Assembly (NCBI GenBank): GCA_032433765.1
Contig: JAVIAB010000051.1
Span: forward strand, 151,267,276 to 151,331,275
Reading direction: 5' to 3'
Length of the DNA: 64,000 nt
From: Megaustenia siamemsis
Taxonomy: Eukaryota > Mollusca > Gastropoda > Stylommatophora > Ariophantidae
The position numbers and the translations under genes were made by a program. Numbering within the stretch: position 1 is the stretch's first letter; the number at the start of each line of letters is the position of its first letter. The notes beneath the pieces were generated by a model, which worked only from the letters and a program-made list of their open reading frames with translations, ran no database searches and was not told the DNA's origin. Shown here one piece after another: positions 46,018-58,019 of the stretch.

Positions 46018-47480
46018 AATGCACTATGTCATTAGTATAGAGCCGGGGGTGTGGATGCATTGTGTCATTAGTATAGAGCAGGGTGTGTGGATGCATTGTG
46101 TCATTAGTATAGAGCAGGGTGTGTGGATGCATTGTGTCATTAGTATAGAGCAGGGGGTGTGGATGCATTGTGTCATTAGTATAGAGCAGGGGGTGTGGAT
46201 GCATTGTGTCATTAGTATAGAGCAGGGGTGTGGATGCATTGTGTCATTAGTATAGAGCAGGGTGTGTGGATGTATTGTGTCATTAGTATAGAGCAGGGGG
46301 TGTGGATGCATTGTGTCATTAGTATAGAGCAGGGGGTGTGGATGCATTGTGTCATTAGTATAGAGCAGGGGGTGTGGATGCATTGTGTCATTAGTATAGA
46401 GCAGGGGGTGTGGATGCATTGTGTCATTAGTATAGAGCAGGGGTGTGGATGCATTGTGTCATTAGTATAGAGCAGGGGATGTGGATGCATTGTGTCATTA
46501 GCTTAGAGCAGGGTGTGTGGATGCATTGTGTCATTAGCTTAGAGCAGGGTGTGTGGATGCATTGTGTCATTAGTATAGAGCAGGGGGTGTGGATGCATTG
46601 TGTCATTAGTATAGAGCAGGGTGTGTGGATGCATTGTGTCATTAGCTTAGAGCAGGGTGTGTGGATGCATTGTGTCATTAGTATAGAGCAGGGGGTGTGG
46701 ATGCATTGTGTCATTAGTATAGAGCAGGGGGTGTGGATGCATTGTGTCATTAGTATAGAGCAGGTGGTGTGGATGCATTGTGTCATTAGTATAGAGCAGG
46801 GGGTGTGGATGCATTGTGTCATTAGTATAGAGCAGGGGTGTGGATGCATTGTGTCATTAGTATAGAGCAGGGGGTGTGGATGCATTGTGTCATTAGCTTA
46901 GAGCAGGGTGTGTGGATGCATTGTGTCATTAGTATAGAGCAGGGGGTGTGAATGCATTGTGTCATTAGTATAGAGCAGGGTGTGTGGATGCATTGTGTCA
47001 TTAGTATAGAGCAGGGGGTGTGGATGCATTGTGTCATTAGCTTAGAGCAGGGTGTGTGGATGCATTGTGTCATTAGCTTAGAGCAGGGTGTGTGGATGCA
47101 TTGTGTCATTAGCTTAGAGCAGGGTGTGTGGATGCATTGTGTCATTAGCTTAGAGCAGGGTGTGTGGATGCATTGTGTCATTAGCTTAGAGCAGGGTGTG
47201 TGGATGCATTGTGTCATTAGCATAGAGTGGGGAGCGTGGATACATTGTGTCATTAGCTTAGAGCAGGGTGTGTGGATGCATTGTGTCATTAGCATAGAGT
47301 GGGGAGCGTGGATACATAGTGTCATTAGCTTAGAGTGGGGAGCATGGATGTATTCTGTCATTAGCTTAGAGTGGGGAGCGTGTATACATTGTGTCATTAG
47401 CATAGAGTGGGGAGCGTGGATATATTGTGTCATTAGCATAGAGTGGGGAGCATGGATACATTGTGTCTTTAACTTACAGT
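46018..47480. repeat. 36-bp minisatellite, about 40 copies, in intron 2
   Basis: The unit contains cattagtatagagcaggggg and tgtggatgcattgtgt. Some units are 35 bp, shifting the frame. Variants are ordered: gtatagagcaggg dominates on the left, gcttagagcaggg in the middle-right, and gcatagtgtgg-like (catagagtggggagcgtgg) only at 47215-47470. It is transcribed within XPO7 if the gene is expressed. Confidence 0.96.
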
Positions 47481-48369
47481 ATAACGATAATATCTGCACC
47501 TTTTGGCCCGACAAATCTGTCTTTGGCATGGGTAGATTTGTTTAACAATTTTTTCCCGAACAGCTGCCATTTTTTGCCTACCTTTTTGATTTTAATCTTT
47601 AATTACAATACCTATTGTTGCCTCCCTTGTTTACAAAACCACAGTAAAAATGACTACCACTTAAATGTTACATGTCAATTTTGGAAAATCAAATTATCTT
47701 TGAACTTTTGCTTCACGGCAGTGTTTACCCAAGACAAGACATGGGGATCTGATGTAGTAATTATTTCCCGCTTAAAAGTTGATTTTTAGCCAGAAACGCT
47801 ACTTTCTCTCGGGTTGGCTCCAACAGTCAAGCTCTCTATGAATTTCTTAAACGTTTTCAATATTCTCCATTGAAACATCTTACAAATCATTTTCATTGGA
47901 AGAATATTTCTACATATATCAGTTTTCAAACTATTTGAACATCTCAGGTTCTGCACTGTCTGAGACGGACCAAAGTTCTCTACAATAATGAACTATCTTA
48001 ATTGAACAGCTCTCAGAATCTTGTGTTACTAAGTCTACAAGGGACCTATCTATCGAATACTGTCTCTATCTTTTGTTCTTGTTTACATTCCAGGTGGTGA
48101 CATCCTCTTGCCAGTTCCTTATTCTAAATCTTTTGATACTTCTGTTCTCTTCACTGTCCTGCAAGGCTCTCTCTCATCTGAAAGAAAGAAACTTGGCTTT
48201 CAATCATTATCACCTGACTACCTGGACATGATTTGCACAAGGTATCCTTGAACTGTGGGCTGGCAACTTTTCTTCAAGTTATAAGTTACTCCCCCTCTTC
48301 TTGTGAAATCACTCAACTTCTATTTTTATCCTTACTGAGCTAAACTCTAAAACACTTTTAACTTGTATA
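47481..48369. other. Intron 2 sequence, nothing firm
   Basis: A short stretch near 47500-47590 (cgaacagctgccattttttg) resembles the distal part of S2. The remainder has no assigned feature. Confidence 0.4.
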
Positions 48370-48515
48370 GATTATATAGAACATCAATATGTAATATAGA
48401 AAATTAATATGTAATATAGAATATCAATATGTAATACAGAACATCAATATGTAAATAGAACATTAATCCATAATATAGACCATCAATATGTAAATAGAAC
48501 ATCAATGTGTAATAT
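48370..48515. repeat. 21-bp minisatellite, about seven copies
   Basis: The unit is aatatagaacatcaatatgta with small length variants (one base shorter in three copies). Confidence 0.88.
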
Positions 48516-48589
48516 AGAATTCTATTTGTACACACAACCATGGGATTGAAGACTTCAAAAGTTTCTTTATTAGAACTAGAGAGCCTAAT

Positions 48590-48805
48590 GGTCTTGTGGT
48601 TGGTGCACTCACCTACCAACCGGAAGGTTCAGGGTCTAGAGATAAGATGTCACCCTCTGAACAAGAAGATCTCGGGTTCGATCTCCACATAAGCAGTTGA
48701 AATTTTTCACAAAATCGAATCAGTGGATTCTTTATGGCTTTACCCTCCCCTGGTATCTGGGTAGTGAGATCCGATGTCTGGTCCTCTCAGAAAACGGCAG
48801 TTCCC
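48590..48805 (+). mobile_element. S2 SINE
   Basis: Head tctagagataagatgtcacc with B-box gggttcgatctcc, body tctttatggctttaccctcc. A second tRNA-like stretch (cttgtggttggtgcactcac, ggttcaggg) lies directly upstream, so this may be a dimer of two heads. Confidence 0.72.
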
Positions 48806-49002
48806 ATGGCAGTTTAACAAGCTTCCAGTGAGTTCATTGTCTACTCCATGTGTTTCTGTCAAGTATTGTCCAAACCAATCTGTCTCCAGAAATCAACAGG
48901 ACCAGCTGAGAGTCAAATGGATAACTGATTCAGCCCCCATCAACACACTATGTAATGACAGAAATATTTATATGGGGATTCTATAATTTAAAAAATAAAT
49001 AA

Positions 49003-49270
49003 AAAGGTTCCCTTCACGCCTTGCTAGGTGTATGGGGAATATGGAGTTAGTGACCATATTTTCTATGACCACTGCACATTTTTGGTGATGTGGTCAGTAT
49101 CAGGCAATGCCTCCTTCACTTCCCAGAAAAATTGTTGGTACCCATTTTAGAGGCTGGGTGAACCCCGTAGTCTAGTTAGTCCAGAAAAAAAATCTGCCAC
49201 TGCTGGGGATCAAACCCAGACCATTCTGGTCAGAAAGCGAGCACAATAACCACTCAGCTACCAAGGCTCC
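49003..49270 (-). mobile_element. S1-type SINE, diverged
   Basis: On the minus strand: gccttggtagctgagtggtt (A-box), gggtttgatcccc (B-box), then the S1 body and ccatacacctagcaaggcgt at the 3' end. Confidence 0.78.
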
Positions 49271-49394
49271 TTAATAAACTTCCTTCTATAATAAGCAGAT
49301 TCTATAATCTACAACAAAAGTTAAAAGCAACATTTATATGAAAGAATTACTAATGTAAGGGATAGAGCAAAAACAAATAAACTTGTTGACTTAC

Positions 49395-49541
49395 ATTTCC
49401 TCTCTCTAGAAGCAGCTGGCATTTATTAAGGCAATTGGAAGATTCTGAAAATGAGATCAAAGCCTTCTCTGCCTCAGCTCGGATGTTGCCATCTGTAGTC
49501 TCGTACAGCTGCTTACAAAGATTTTCTAGTTGTTGAAGTTC
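49395..49541 (-). CDS. XPO7: XPO7 coding exon 2
   Basis: This exon encodes residues 6-54, including [13 protein letters not shown] and [12 protein letters not shown]. It is the start of the importin-beta N-terminal (Ran-binding) region. The acceptor is tttttag and the donor GTAAGT; both boundaries are phase 0. Confidence 0.96.
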
Positions 49542-50035
49542 CTAAAAATAAACCACATTCTCACTGTAGTAACCAAAGTAAATTATCAAAGACAACATCA
49601 CAACAAACAAAATAACATTGTCTTGTCCACAAAATGTATTTACTTTTTATCACAAAAATGTTTTACTATTAAAATTTATTAATGTATTATTAGCTATGGG
49701 AGTGCTACAGAAAAATCTTCAAGATAGCTTGAATAATTAAATATTAAAAATAACAGGCTTATGAATGCCATTCTACAGAGGAAATTTAAATACTACGGTT
49801 ACATCAAAAGATAACAGGCTGGAAAGAACAATAATGGAAGACATTCTGAATGTAACGTTCTGTGGGGGATCTGGCTAGAGACAGAGATTCTTTTAGACGG
49901 GCTGTGGTGAATGTCCTTCTAAAAAAGATATGTGGACTGCTGATGAGCTTTAGGAATTACTAAACATTTAAAAGATATAAAGGAAACTTTGTATCACCTC
50001 AATATCAAATTACATTAACTGCTTTATTTTGTGAC

Positions 50036-50225
50036 TGATTTTTTTCGGGGTTCACCCACACTCTAAAAATTGGTACCAAAGATTCTTATGGGAAGTAAAG
50101 GCAACTTAGTGTAATACCAATCACATCACTAAATATTGTGCCATGTTCATGGAAAAATATAGTCACAAACACCATATTCCCCATATGACTAGCATGGCAG
50201 AGGAGGGAACTTTACATTAACTTTG
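50036..50225 (+). mobile_element. S1-type SINE 3' fragment
   Basis: It contains the S1 body (ggggttcacccacactctaa; gtcacaaacaccatattccc) without the tRNA-like head. Confidence 0.7.
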
Positions 50226-50917
50226 TGACTTACAACAGTTAAACAGAATGACGAGTTCTTGATAGATCTACGTGGTTTGTTTCAAACATAATTGAGTGAG
50301 TATTCTAATTCAAACTGTGATCTGGATAGCAAATCACAGCATTATTGTGTACGAGTTCAAATGTTCTAGTTTACTCAAGTATGAAGAGAAATGCAGTAAA
50401 TCTGGTTAGAAATTAAGAACACTCAAGGCAGGCATGAAAGAAATGTCAAACTGTTAAATTGACTCAATGATCAAAGACAAAAGTAAACTGAAAATTGTGT
50501 AAGAAAAACTGTGAAGGGGGGGGGGGGGGAGAAGTTAAAACAGAAAAAATAGGATGCTAAAAAAATGTTTTATAAATTTCAAACCAAAGGAAAGGAGTAA
50601 AAACTGTAATTGCTTTAATCTCCTTCTTTCAATCCTCGGTCGGTCGATTAAATATGGTAAAAACCCAAAATATATAACAATACTACTTCAAAAATTATGA
50701 AAAATCATATATGTGAAAATATATTTGTTATTTCATGCCAGTCTTCACAAAAAGAAGTGAATTCTTGATAATCTGACAAAAGACAAGAAAATTATTGGAG
50801 GCTACAGATATATGATTTTAGAGAAGATTGTTACCGTAGACAGCTACAAAAGAGTATCAAAGACATTTTTAAAGAGGCCAAAGCAAATAAAAAGATCAGT
50901 ATATGAACTCGAAACTA

Positions 50918-51155
50918 TTTTTTTTTTTTTTTTTTTAAATCTATCTTACGACATTTTCATTTACTGGGGTCTGCCAGGTGCAAATATAGGGCTGGAGAAT
51001 AAAGGCTGCTTTTCCAGTGCGGTCACTACGAGGAGTTGAGTCTGAGTTTTTATTTCACTCCCAAAAAAAAAATGTTCACCCTACCAGGATTTGAAACTGT
51101 GTTCTCCTGGTTTAGAGCCGGGCAAGTTATCAGTTCGGCCACCCGCTCTCCACCG
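50918..51155 (-). mobile_element. tRNA-headed SINE, unassigned family
   Basis: On the minus strand the head has ggtggccgaactgataactt (A-box) and gtttcaaatcc (B-box), and the element ends in an A run (T run at 50918-50937 in plus view). The body differs from S1-S4. Confidence 0.65.
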
Positions 51156-51719
51156 TAATTTGTAATAACGATTTATTAGTAACGAAAAGTAAATTATATG
51201 TCCATACACTGCACATCTTTTTATTTTACATGGGTGAGTATAACAGAGAACCAATAGCAAAAAATTAACTTGTTATGTATTCATTATTTCCCAGAAAGAT
51301 ATTCCATCATAATCATACATTTTATACCTTGTGCCTTCAATTAACTTCCTTGGCATTTTTCACACTCTATATTTATTTCCATTATCAATTGGTTTCCCAG
51401 GATTCCCTCTTAATGCCTTCATGGTAGAGTCCAGGATAGCTATGGCTTCACCAAATGGTGGAAAGTGGGTTTTCCTGTTTTGTTCAAATGCATGACCTAA
51501 AGGCACTCTATGGTTGCCATTCACACTGAGGAGTCCAGACTTATAGGCAATGTATTCAGTGGATGAGTGAATGTAGGTAACATACAAGGATGTAACATCT
51601 AGGTCAGTGACATTAATTTAATACAGGCCCTTTAGACCCTTTTTGAAGCATAAGCTGCAGACAAGGTCTCCATATCCATGGTGGGTACAAATAATAATAC
51701 ATAAATATTATTATATGGG

Positions 51720-51955
51720 GAACTTCCGAGACGATAATAGGTCTCCATATCCATCCCTGCTCTTTAAGATTTTTTCTACTTCTCCCCAGTCTAGGCCAAT
51801 GTTCTTGAGGGTTTCCATAACTTCTCTTCTCCGTGTATTCCTTGGGGATCCTGGCTTTCTTTTTCCATGCGGGTTCCATGACAATGCTTGTCTTGTTATG
51901 TTGGCATCAGGTTTTCTTTGTGTGTGTCCAATCAATATCATTTTTTATTCGTAAT
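51720..51955 (-). mobile_element. L-I LINE 3' coding fragment
   Basis: The minus strand reads LIGHTQRKPDANITRQALSW, NPHGKRKPGSPRNTRRREVM and LDWGEVEKILKSRDGYGDLL. This is the C-terminal block typical of RTE-like LINEs (GHVLRKP..., NPQGKRKRGRP...). Confidence 0.78.
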
Positions 51956-52329
51956 TAGTTGTTCAACTGGCCCTTATTCAGTTCTTTCCCACATATTCAT
52001 TTCTGATCTTGTCATACCACCTGTTGTCAGAATTTACCTCTAACAGTTGTTTACAAATATTTATAATTTTTGTTTATTCATATTATTAATATCTATGACC
52101 CTGGGCCATATAAGAAGATTGTTTTTACATTCGTATTAAATATAGTCTTATAAAGCCACTGACGTGAAGATAGTTTATAATGTAAATGAGATAGTAAACA
52201 ACAACAAAAATGTTATGTAGAAAAAAAAGTAATTTATTTACAATTACATACATAGATAGTTAGCACACAGTTGCAATAGTTCACTCGAATTCAGCAATGA
52301 AATGATACAATAGATTTCAGACTGCAGAA

Positions 52330-53460
52330 GCATTGTGTTACTGGTCATTTACAATTTCTATACAGGAGAAAACCAAGGAGCAGGGAAGACCTATTTTATT
52401 GTCCTTGTTAATCTCACAAAGACATCTGATACTGAGAGTAGAGCAGGTGCTGGAGTATGTTGGTTGCCCATCTATATTACTCAAGATGATAAAGTCATTT
52501 CACAACATGTCGACCACTATTCAGTTTGATGGCAGATCATCTATGTCCTTCAATGGAGTCTAGTATGTATTCTTGTTCCTACCCTATTCAGAAACTTTCT
52601 GCTTTATTTTACTAAATGCTTTTGAAGCAATCTCTGGAGACATCTACATCAGAACAAGATCCAATAACTCATTTAATTTAGCTAAAGCAAAATCCAAAAC
52701 AACTGAAGTCCTAATCAAAAATCTTCTAAATGCTGGTGATCTAACACTTTACCCCAGATGAATTTGTTCTGCGTCAATGATGGACAATCTGGTTAGATCA
52801 TTCAACTGCTTCTCCTTGTCTAGAAGTGTCTAGAAAACTGCTGCTCTCAAACAAGGAACATAGCCCTCAACTATAACAATTAAAGCCCTTTAAAATCTGC
52901 TATCATCTGGTCACAACCACCACATAATTTGATGGTGAGATAAATACTCAAATAGGAAGGCAGCTCCAGCATTTGGCAGACTCAAGCAAAGAACATGGGC
53001 TGACACAAAACTAACACTCAAGACAAGGAATTCTAATTTTTTAAAACCTTGTGCTTAGCACATTTCTGTATGGATCAAAAACTTGGACTATCTTTGTAGG
53101 CAAAGAGAAAAGGTAAACAGCTATCTTGTATATTTACATAATACACAAGACAATGAACACCAAATGCCAGGATAAAGTAATCAACACACACACTTGTAAT
53201 GAGCAAAGCATTCATTCATGATGGTAACACCTGAGAGTTGGAGACTAAGGTGCTTGGGTCACATAAGAATCAACAACAATCATATTTGCAAAAAAAAATT
53301 ATTGTATGTAAATTTAGGATGGAAAAAAAAATAAAGGCAGACAAAAAGTGAGACTTAGAGATGTATGCGGGCTTCCCTGAGAGAATTCTCTACCATTCTA
53401 TCAGCAAAACGGATTGGGAGAATCTGGTGACAGTGTCCATTGTTAGTTACTAGATCCCAG
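52330..53460 (+). pseudogene. L-H LINE, heavily decayed
   Basis: Recognisable pieces in order: VLEYVGCPSILLKMIKSFH, TTIQFDGRSS, FFILLNAFEA-like, YIRTRSNNSFNLAKAKSKT, then PESWRLRCLGHIRINN near the end. These match, in order, the RT region of a LINE type that is common in marine invertebrates. The FADD region and much else are missing or out of frame. Confidence 0.75.
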
Positions 53461-54249
53461 ATATTCATAGTTTGTTACAATTTGAAGTATTTTATTGTTG
53501 ATGATAATTTTAGAATAGATTAAATAAATGTGGTGATATTACAAAGTATACACAACTTTGATTTATTTTATCATTAGGCTGAGAGAAAATATATAGTAAT
53601 AGTTTGGTATGAACTCAAGAACAGAGCTCAGATAAACAGTTATGTTATATGTATATATAGATAAAAAGATGTGGAGAGACAGGATTACCTATCCTAAGCC
53701 TGAAGACCAAGGTATAGTACTTAATGATAACCATAAAAACATTATGATTATGCAGGACATTCTCACAGCAGTCACTCAAAACCACTGGATCATCACATCA
53801 CACTATACACACAATCATGGCAACCACCATGATTTATTGTGAATAATTTTGGAATAATGAATGATTGAATGACTGCTGTTTGCTGCAGTGTTTATTCTGT
53901 ATTATTCTCAGTCTTTGCTGTAGTAGTGTAGTATTAGTGTTACTGTAGTATTAACTATGATTGTGCATTTTAATTTATGAATGTTTCTTAAAATGTTGAT
54001 TTCTATTATAAAGGCTAGCATACTAAACTTAGTAGTTCAGATTTAAAGATGACTTCTTAAAATCTTATAACAAAACAAAACACAATAAAATTATTAAAAT
54101 TAAGACTTAAAAAGTTTTTTTTTTTAAACTAATGTAATATTACAATAATTTATCTAATCTTACTATAATTTACTTGTAATAAAAAAATTAATTTAAAAAG
54201 TATTTAATAAAAATACAACTACAGACTATTGACTATTATACTATATTAT

Positions 54250-54300
<51 letters not shown>

Positions 54301-54302
54301 GT
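53461..54302. other. Intron 1 sequence with a TA microsatellite
   Basis: Very AT-rich DNA with no gene. A (TA)n tract lies at about 54245-54302 with one interruption. Confidence 0.55.
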
Positions 54303-54555
54303 TCGTACAGTGATAATCTCAAACTCAAAGGAATGAGGCATGAGATGAGGCAAAGCAAAAAAAAAATGTTTAGTTTAATTTATTAAATAATATTTTAAAT
54401 ATTTCCATTGATATTTGACAGTAAACTTAATAAAACAGACTTTATACAAGTGAATCTAATTTATTTTTTATCTTTCGTTATTGTGTGACAAATTTCATTC
54501 ACATGTGACCTCCTTCACTAAACAACATGCAGGTTTGTTTTCAAATTGTAATCAC

Positions 54556-54570
54556 CTGCTCGTCCGCCAT
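54556..54570 (-). CDS. XPO7: XPO7 coding exon 1 (start codon)
   Basis: The 15-bp coding part reads MADEQ and is followed by a GTGATT donor. It joins in phase 0 to exon 2, giving [17 protein letters not shown], which lines up with the known XPO7 N-terminus ([18 protein letters not shown] in human). The ATG is preceded by four A residues, a good animal start context. The exon is too short to find by open frame alone and was identified from the protein N-terminus and the donor site. Confidence 0.88.
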
Positions 54571-54720
54571 TTTTGTTTATCCCAGCACCGCAAGATGGCG
54601 CGTGCTACTCCTTAAAAATAATAAACATGCAACGATTTTTCTGATTGGCTAGAATTGGGAAATCCTGGCCTGGGGTAAAGGAGGAAAAACAAGTGCGAGG
54701 AGTGGCGTAATCGTGATGTT
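54571..54720 (-). promoter_or_regulatory. Probable XPO7 5' UTR and proximal promoter
   Basis: The 150 bp upstream of the XPO7 start codon are free of recognisable repeats and richer in GC than the surroundings. A CCAAT motif in minus-strand sense lies at 54644-54648, about 75 bp upstream of the ATG. No clear TATA box at a fixed distance is seen. The transcription start cannot be placed from sequence alone. Confidence 0.4.
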
Positions 54721-54794
54721 TATATAGAATAAATCTCATCTTTTTATGATTTAACTGATCTAATTATTAAAATATCGTTATATCAGTTCAGTAC

Positions 54795-55360
54795 CAAAAA
54801 GACATTTCACAAACATCACAGATAGACTCAAAGTACATCAAAGCTTGTCAAATCATTGGACAGCTATCACCACTATTGTCCAACAAGAGAGACAAAACGG
54901 GCACTCTACAATACAATGAATACAATCTTCATCCAAACGTTGTGCTACCAATGCAGTCCTGGACCCTAGATACAAGAACAATAAGAAAATAACCTCAACT
55001 GAGACCAAATGTGTTAGACGAATTACAGAAAACAGCCTGAAAGACAAGATCAGAAATGAAGAACTGAGAAAAAAGCTAAGAACAGCTCTGCCATAAAATA
55101 TACATATAGAAACAACAGATAAAATGGATTGGCCGCTGACAGGGGCAGAGTGATTAAAACACAATACATCGAGCCCCAATAAACGTTGCGAGAATACCAA
55201 ACCCAAAGGTCGACCACGAAAAAGATGGATCGATGGAATATTAGAAGCACTAGGAAACATAACAGCAGCAGAGGAAAACAGAACAGCAAAAGACCGCAAA
55301 TTATATCTCCTCGACGCTGAAAGGCAAATGAGGAAGGAAAGACGAGGAAGAGTGCCAAAA
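54795..55360 (+). mobile_element. L-C LINE fragment
   Basis: Visible frame pieces: QSTSKLVKSLDSYHHYCPTR-like, TLCYQCSPGP-like, then KGRPRKRWIDGILEALGNIT and AAEENRTAKDRKLYLL. It begins within 230 bp of the XPO7 start codon on the upstream side. Confidence 0.82.
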
Positions 55361-55424
55361 GAGAACTATTAAACACAATTCGAATGAGAATTGTTGGGGC
55401 TTGTTAAAAGACACATCATCTTCT

Positions 55425-56155
55425 TCATGTGCCATACCAGTTGGCGTAGGCAATCATGTACTTCCTCAATCTTCTATCAACAGTGTATCATATCAATTAT
55501 GTTGTTGATTGTTTTCCATGCCATGACACCAAGCTATATAGTGTCTTCTCTCTTTGTCGTCCGATATCTCTCTTCCCCTGTATTTTGCCAGTTGTAACAA
55601 AGTATTCCAACTTTCCTCTTCTCGTGATGTGCCGGGAAATGTTGACTATTTATTTATGATGTTAAAGATCACCCTTTTTTGTGTTGGCCTCTTTGAGAAT
55701 GTCCCATTTGGTCTTTTTAGCTGTCCGTTGAACTTTCAACATTCTTCTGAGAAATCCCATGTTTGTGGCCTCTAATCGCCTTTTCGTTTGTTTGTCCATG
55801 ATTCGCTTCCATAGGTAACAATTGGTTCTATATAGAACCGATGAACACTTTTTCTCACTTCTATTGGCATAGATTTGTTGTATAAGACGTTTTTAATTTT
55901 TGAAATTCTATTTTGCCCTGAGCTATTCTGCTTTTTATTTCGATGGTGCATCTCCCATCTGATGTTATTATTTTGCCCAAGTATTTGACGCGTTACACTT
56001 GTTTCAGATTTGTCCTGTTTATTTTTCTGCTGCATGATGGTGATGAATGTTTCTTCGATATGACCATTACTTCTGTTTTCTTACTATTCAGACTGAGACC
56101 TTTCTTGTTGCTTTCTTTTACTATTATGTCTATCATTTCTTGTAGTTAATTCTCT
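55425..56155 (-). mobile_element. L-B LINE fragment
   Basis: The minus strand reads NKQDKSETSVTRQILGQNNN (shifted) and ASLIQINRTNLKQV-like pieces, and the 3' side has cttggtgtcatggcatggaa. Several frameshifts. Confidence 0.8.
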
Positions 56156-56159
56156 GTCT

Positions 56160-56485
56160 AAAAGACAACGCAGCCACTAAAAGTAATTTGGAAGGGAAAA
56201 TACAAGGTAAAAGAGGCAGAGGCAGACCAAGACAACCTGTGCCGAGGAATACGTGTTCGATCCTGCATCGGACCATCTTTTGTTCTTGTTTTTTTTTGTT
56301 TTTGTTTTTTTCTTGTTTCTGTTGTTGATTGTGATTTGGTTCCGGGTGCAGTAAACATACCTCTTCCCCTGAAATGATTCATTCGGCCTATGGCAGCTTG
56401 CGCCATCAAAGCAATAGACAAAGCGGAATGGACTTCATGGTAGCCAACCTTCGATGCGGAGACGGCACTCAATGATGATGGTGAT
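56160..56485 (+). mobile_element. L-E LINE 3' fragment with an internal insert
   Basis: L-E sequence (GKIQGKRGRGRPRQ) is interrupted at about 56242-56385 by T-rich DNA with a tRNA-like B-box (gtgttcgatcctgc). It resumes with cagcttgcgccatcaaagca and ends gatgcggagacggcactcaa then TGATGATGGTGA. Confidence 0.72.
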
Positions 56486-56739
56486 ATCAGTACTGTGTAT
56501 GCTAAATGTGGGTACTAATGACAAAAGTTTATCGCTGAGAAAGAACTGCTTACATTATCATTGTGTGTAGTGTTTATTTCCAGACTTTGATCACCACTAA
56601 AACTCTTGCGTTTAGGAACAATAGCAGATTCGTCAGAAAGTCTTGTTAGGACAATTGCCAAAAAGCAGACTTGCCCGACCAGGCAACCCGAGTAGAAATA
56701 CCATCAGCAGCACACAAAGTTTTGAAGAAAAATAACCTC

Positions 56740-56742
<3 letters not shown>

Positions 56743-56790
<48 letters not shown>
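56743..56790. repeat. (CT)n microsatellite
   Basis: Pure dinucleotide run of about 24 units. Confidence 0.97.
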
Positions 56791-56794
<4 letters not shown>

Positions 56795-56844
56795 TCCCCT
56801 CCCCCAATTCAGTCACCAGGCAAAAAATTGAATCCACAGTTCAC

Positions 56845-57035
56845 GTTCTGGGTTGTCTAAAGATAAGACGTCGGCCTCTGGACAAGCAGGTCCGGGGTTC
56901 GAATCCTGACACAAATGGTTGGAATTTAAACTTGGAATCCGTGACCCTCCCCCAATCTCTGGAAAGTGAGATCCGGTGTTTAGCTATCTCTGGTAACGGC
57001 GAAGAACAGGAGGTCACGTGTGAGGATCATTCACA
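56845..57035 (+). mobile_element. S2 SINE
   Basis: Head tctaaagataagacgtcggc with B-box gggttcgaatcc; body tggaaagtgagatccggtgt. The head is the closest to a real tRNA among the S2 copies. Confidence 0.75.
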
Positions 57036-57554
57036 ATCAACAGAAATCGAAATGAGTAGGACACAGTTATTAAGCTTAACTAAAAGTGGTAAATAATATA
57101 TTTAATTATTAATTATAATTATTAAATTATTATTATTATTATTACTCGTACTGAGGACGAATGCAGATATCGCCATAAACTAGCAATTAAATATGAAGTT
57201 TCTCTCGGTGTATGACTACCTCACACACATACAATCACACACACACGCGCGCACTATATTGTGTGTTCGTGTGTGTGTTTCTGTTCCTCAAACTCACTAC
57301 GAAACCTGTTTTTCAATCTGTGAGTGTGTGTGTGTTTGTGTGCGTGACCTAATTCTAACTACCCCATTGTCAAAGAACAGTGAATGAGTTAACTCGTATA
57401 CGTTTCCTAACCAACGCTGCAACATGTATTTGCCAGGTAGAACTTAACAGTTATAGATGATCGTACGCTCTCAAGTTTTGTTATTGTTTGTGGTAGTGAC
57501 GCCGGAAAGGGAAAAGAAAAAGAGAACATTTATATGTTTATTCATTCAGGCACG

Positions 57555-57825
57555 CACTATTCACATTAAAACAGCTTGCAGAAAAAAAAACGACAGAATA
57601 CAATCAAAACTTATACATAGCCTTCATTGACCAGGAAAAAGCATTCGACAGAGTAAACAGAGAACAAATGTGGGACATACTAACAACATACGGACAACAT
57701 CTAACCAACCTTATAAAAGTCTCTACGCCAACAGCAGCTGCAGGGTCAGAACAGCAGCGGCTACACAGATCACTTCGAAGTCAGATCAGGTGTAAGACAG
57801 GGATGCGCACTATCCCCCCTACTGT
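57555..57825 (+). pseudogene. L-C LINE, RT region, left half (split)
   Basis: The frame reads NLYIAFIDQEKAFDRVNREQ and MWDILTTYG, then VRQGCALSPLL, which is RT motif sequence. It stops at the X insertion and continues at 60656. Confidence 0.87.
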
Positions 57826-58019
57826 GATATTGAGTACTGTTCAATGGCGACGCTGGAATTATTTGACGCAAGTTATTTACATGCTGAAACGCAATGGATT
57901 GTTCCGTCAAGTCGACCGAAGATTTTCTTCTTTGGGGAATTTGCACCGTGTTTCGTTCGTTGTACGCTAACCGCAGGGTCTGTTGTTTGATGTGTGACGG
58001 GAATAGTTCGACGACTATA

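Larger units (their letters stand above)
5641..54570 (-). other. XPO7: Exportin-7 gene, 5' half (16 coding exons, 3' half off window)
   Basis: The gene model comes from splicing sixteen minus-strand exons. Together they encode about 574 residues that align end to end with the N-terminal half of animal exportin-7 (about 1,087 residues in human). The family is known as a RanGTP-dependent nuclear transport receptor of the importin-beta superfamily, built of HEAT repeats, with an N-terminal Ran-binding region. Recognised blocks include [53 protein letters not shown] and [14 protein letters not shown]. All introns begin GT and end AG, all phases match, and no frameshift or stop is seen, so the gene looks intact. 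Vertebrates also have the paralogue RANBP17; invertebrates are thought to have one gene, so XPO7 is the better name. The next exon was not found in the leftmost 5.6 kb. Confidence 0.97.

Noticed and set aside
46013..47545. Repetitive open frames (HCVISIEQGVWM-type) as genes
   Set aside because: They arise from a 36-bp minisatellite and break wherever a unit has 35 bp.
54551..54600. A second gene starting from the XPO7 promoter in plus orientation
   Set aside because: The plus strand from 54600 runs into L-C debris within 200 bp, and no open frame or exon with homology is visible.
57193..57387. Short plus-strand frame in GT/CA-rich DNA
   Set aside because: It is made of simple-sequence CACACA and GTGTGT tracts and has no homology.
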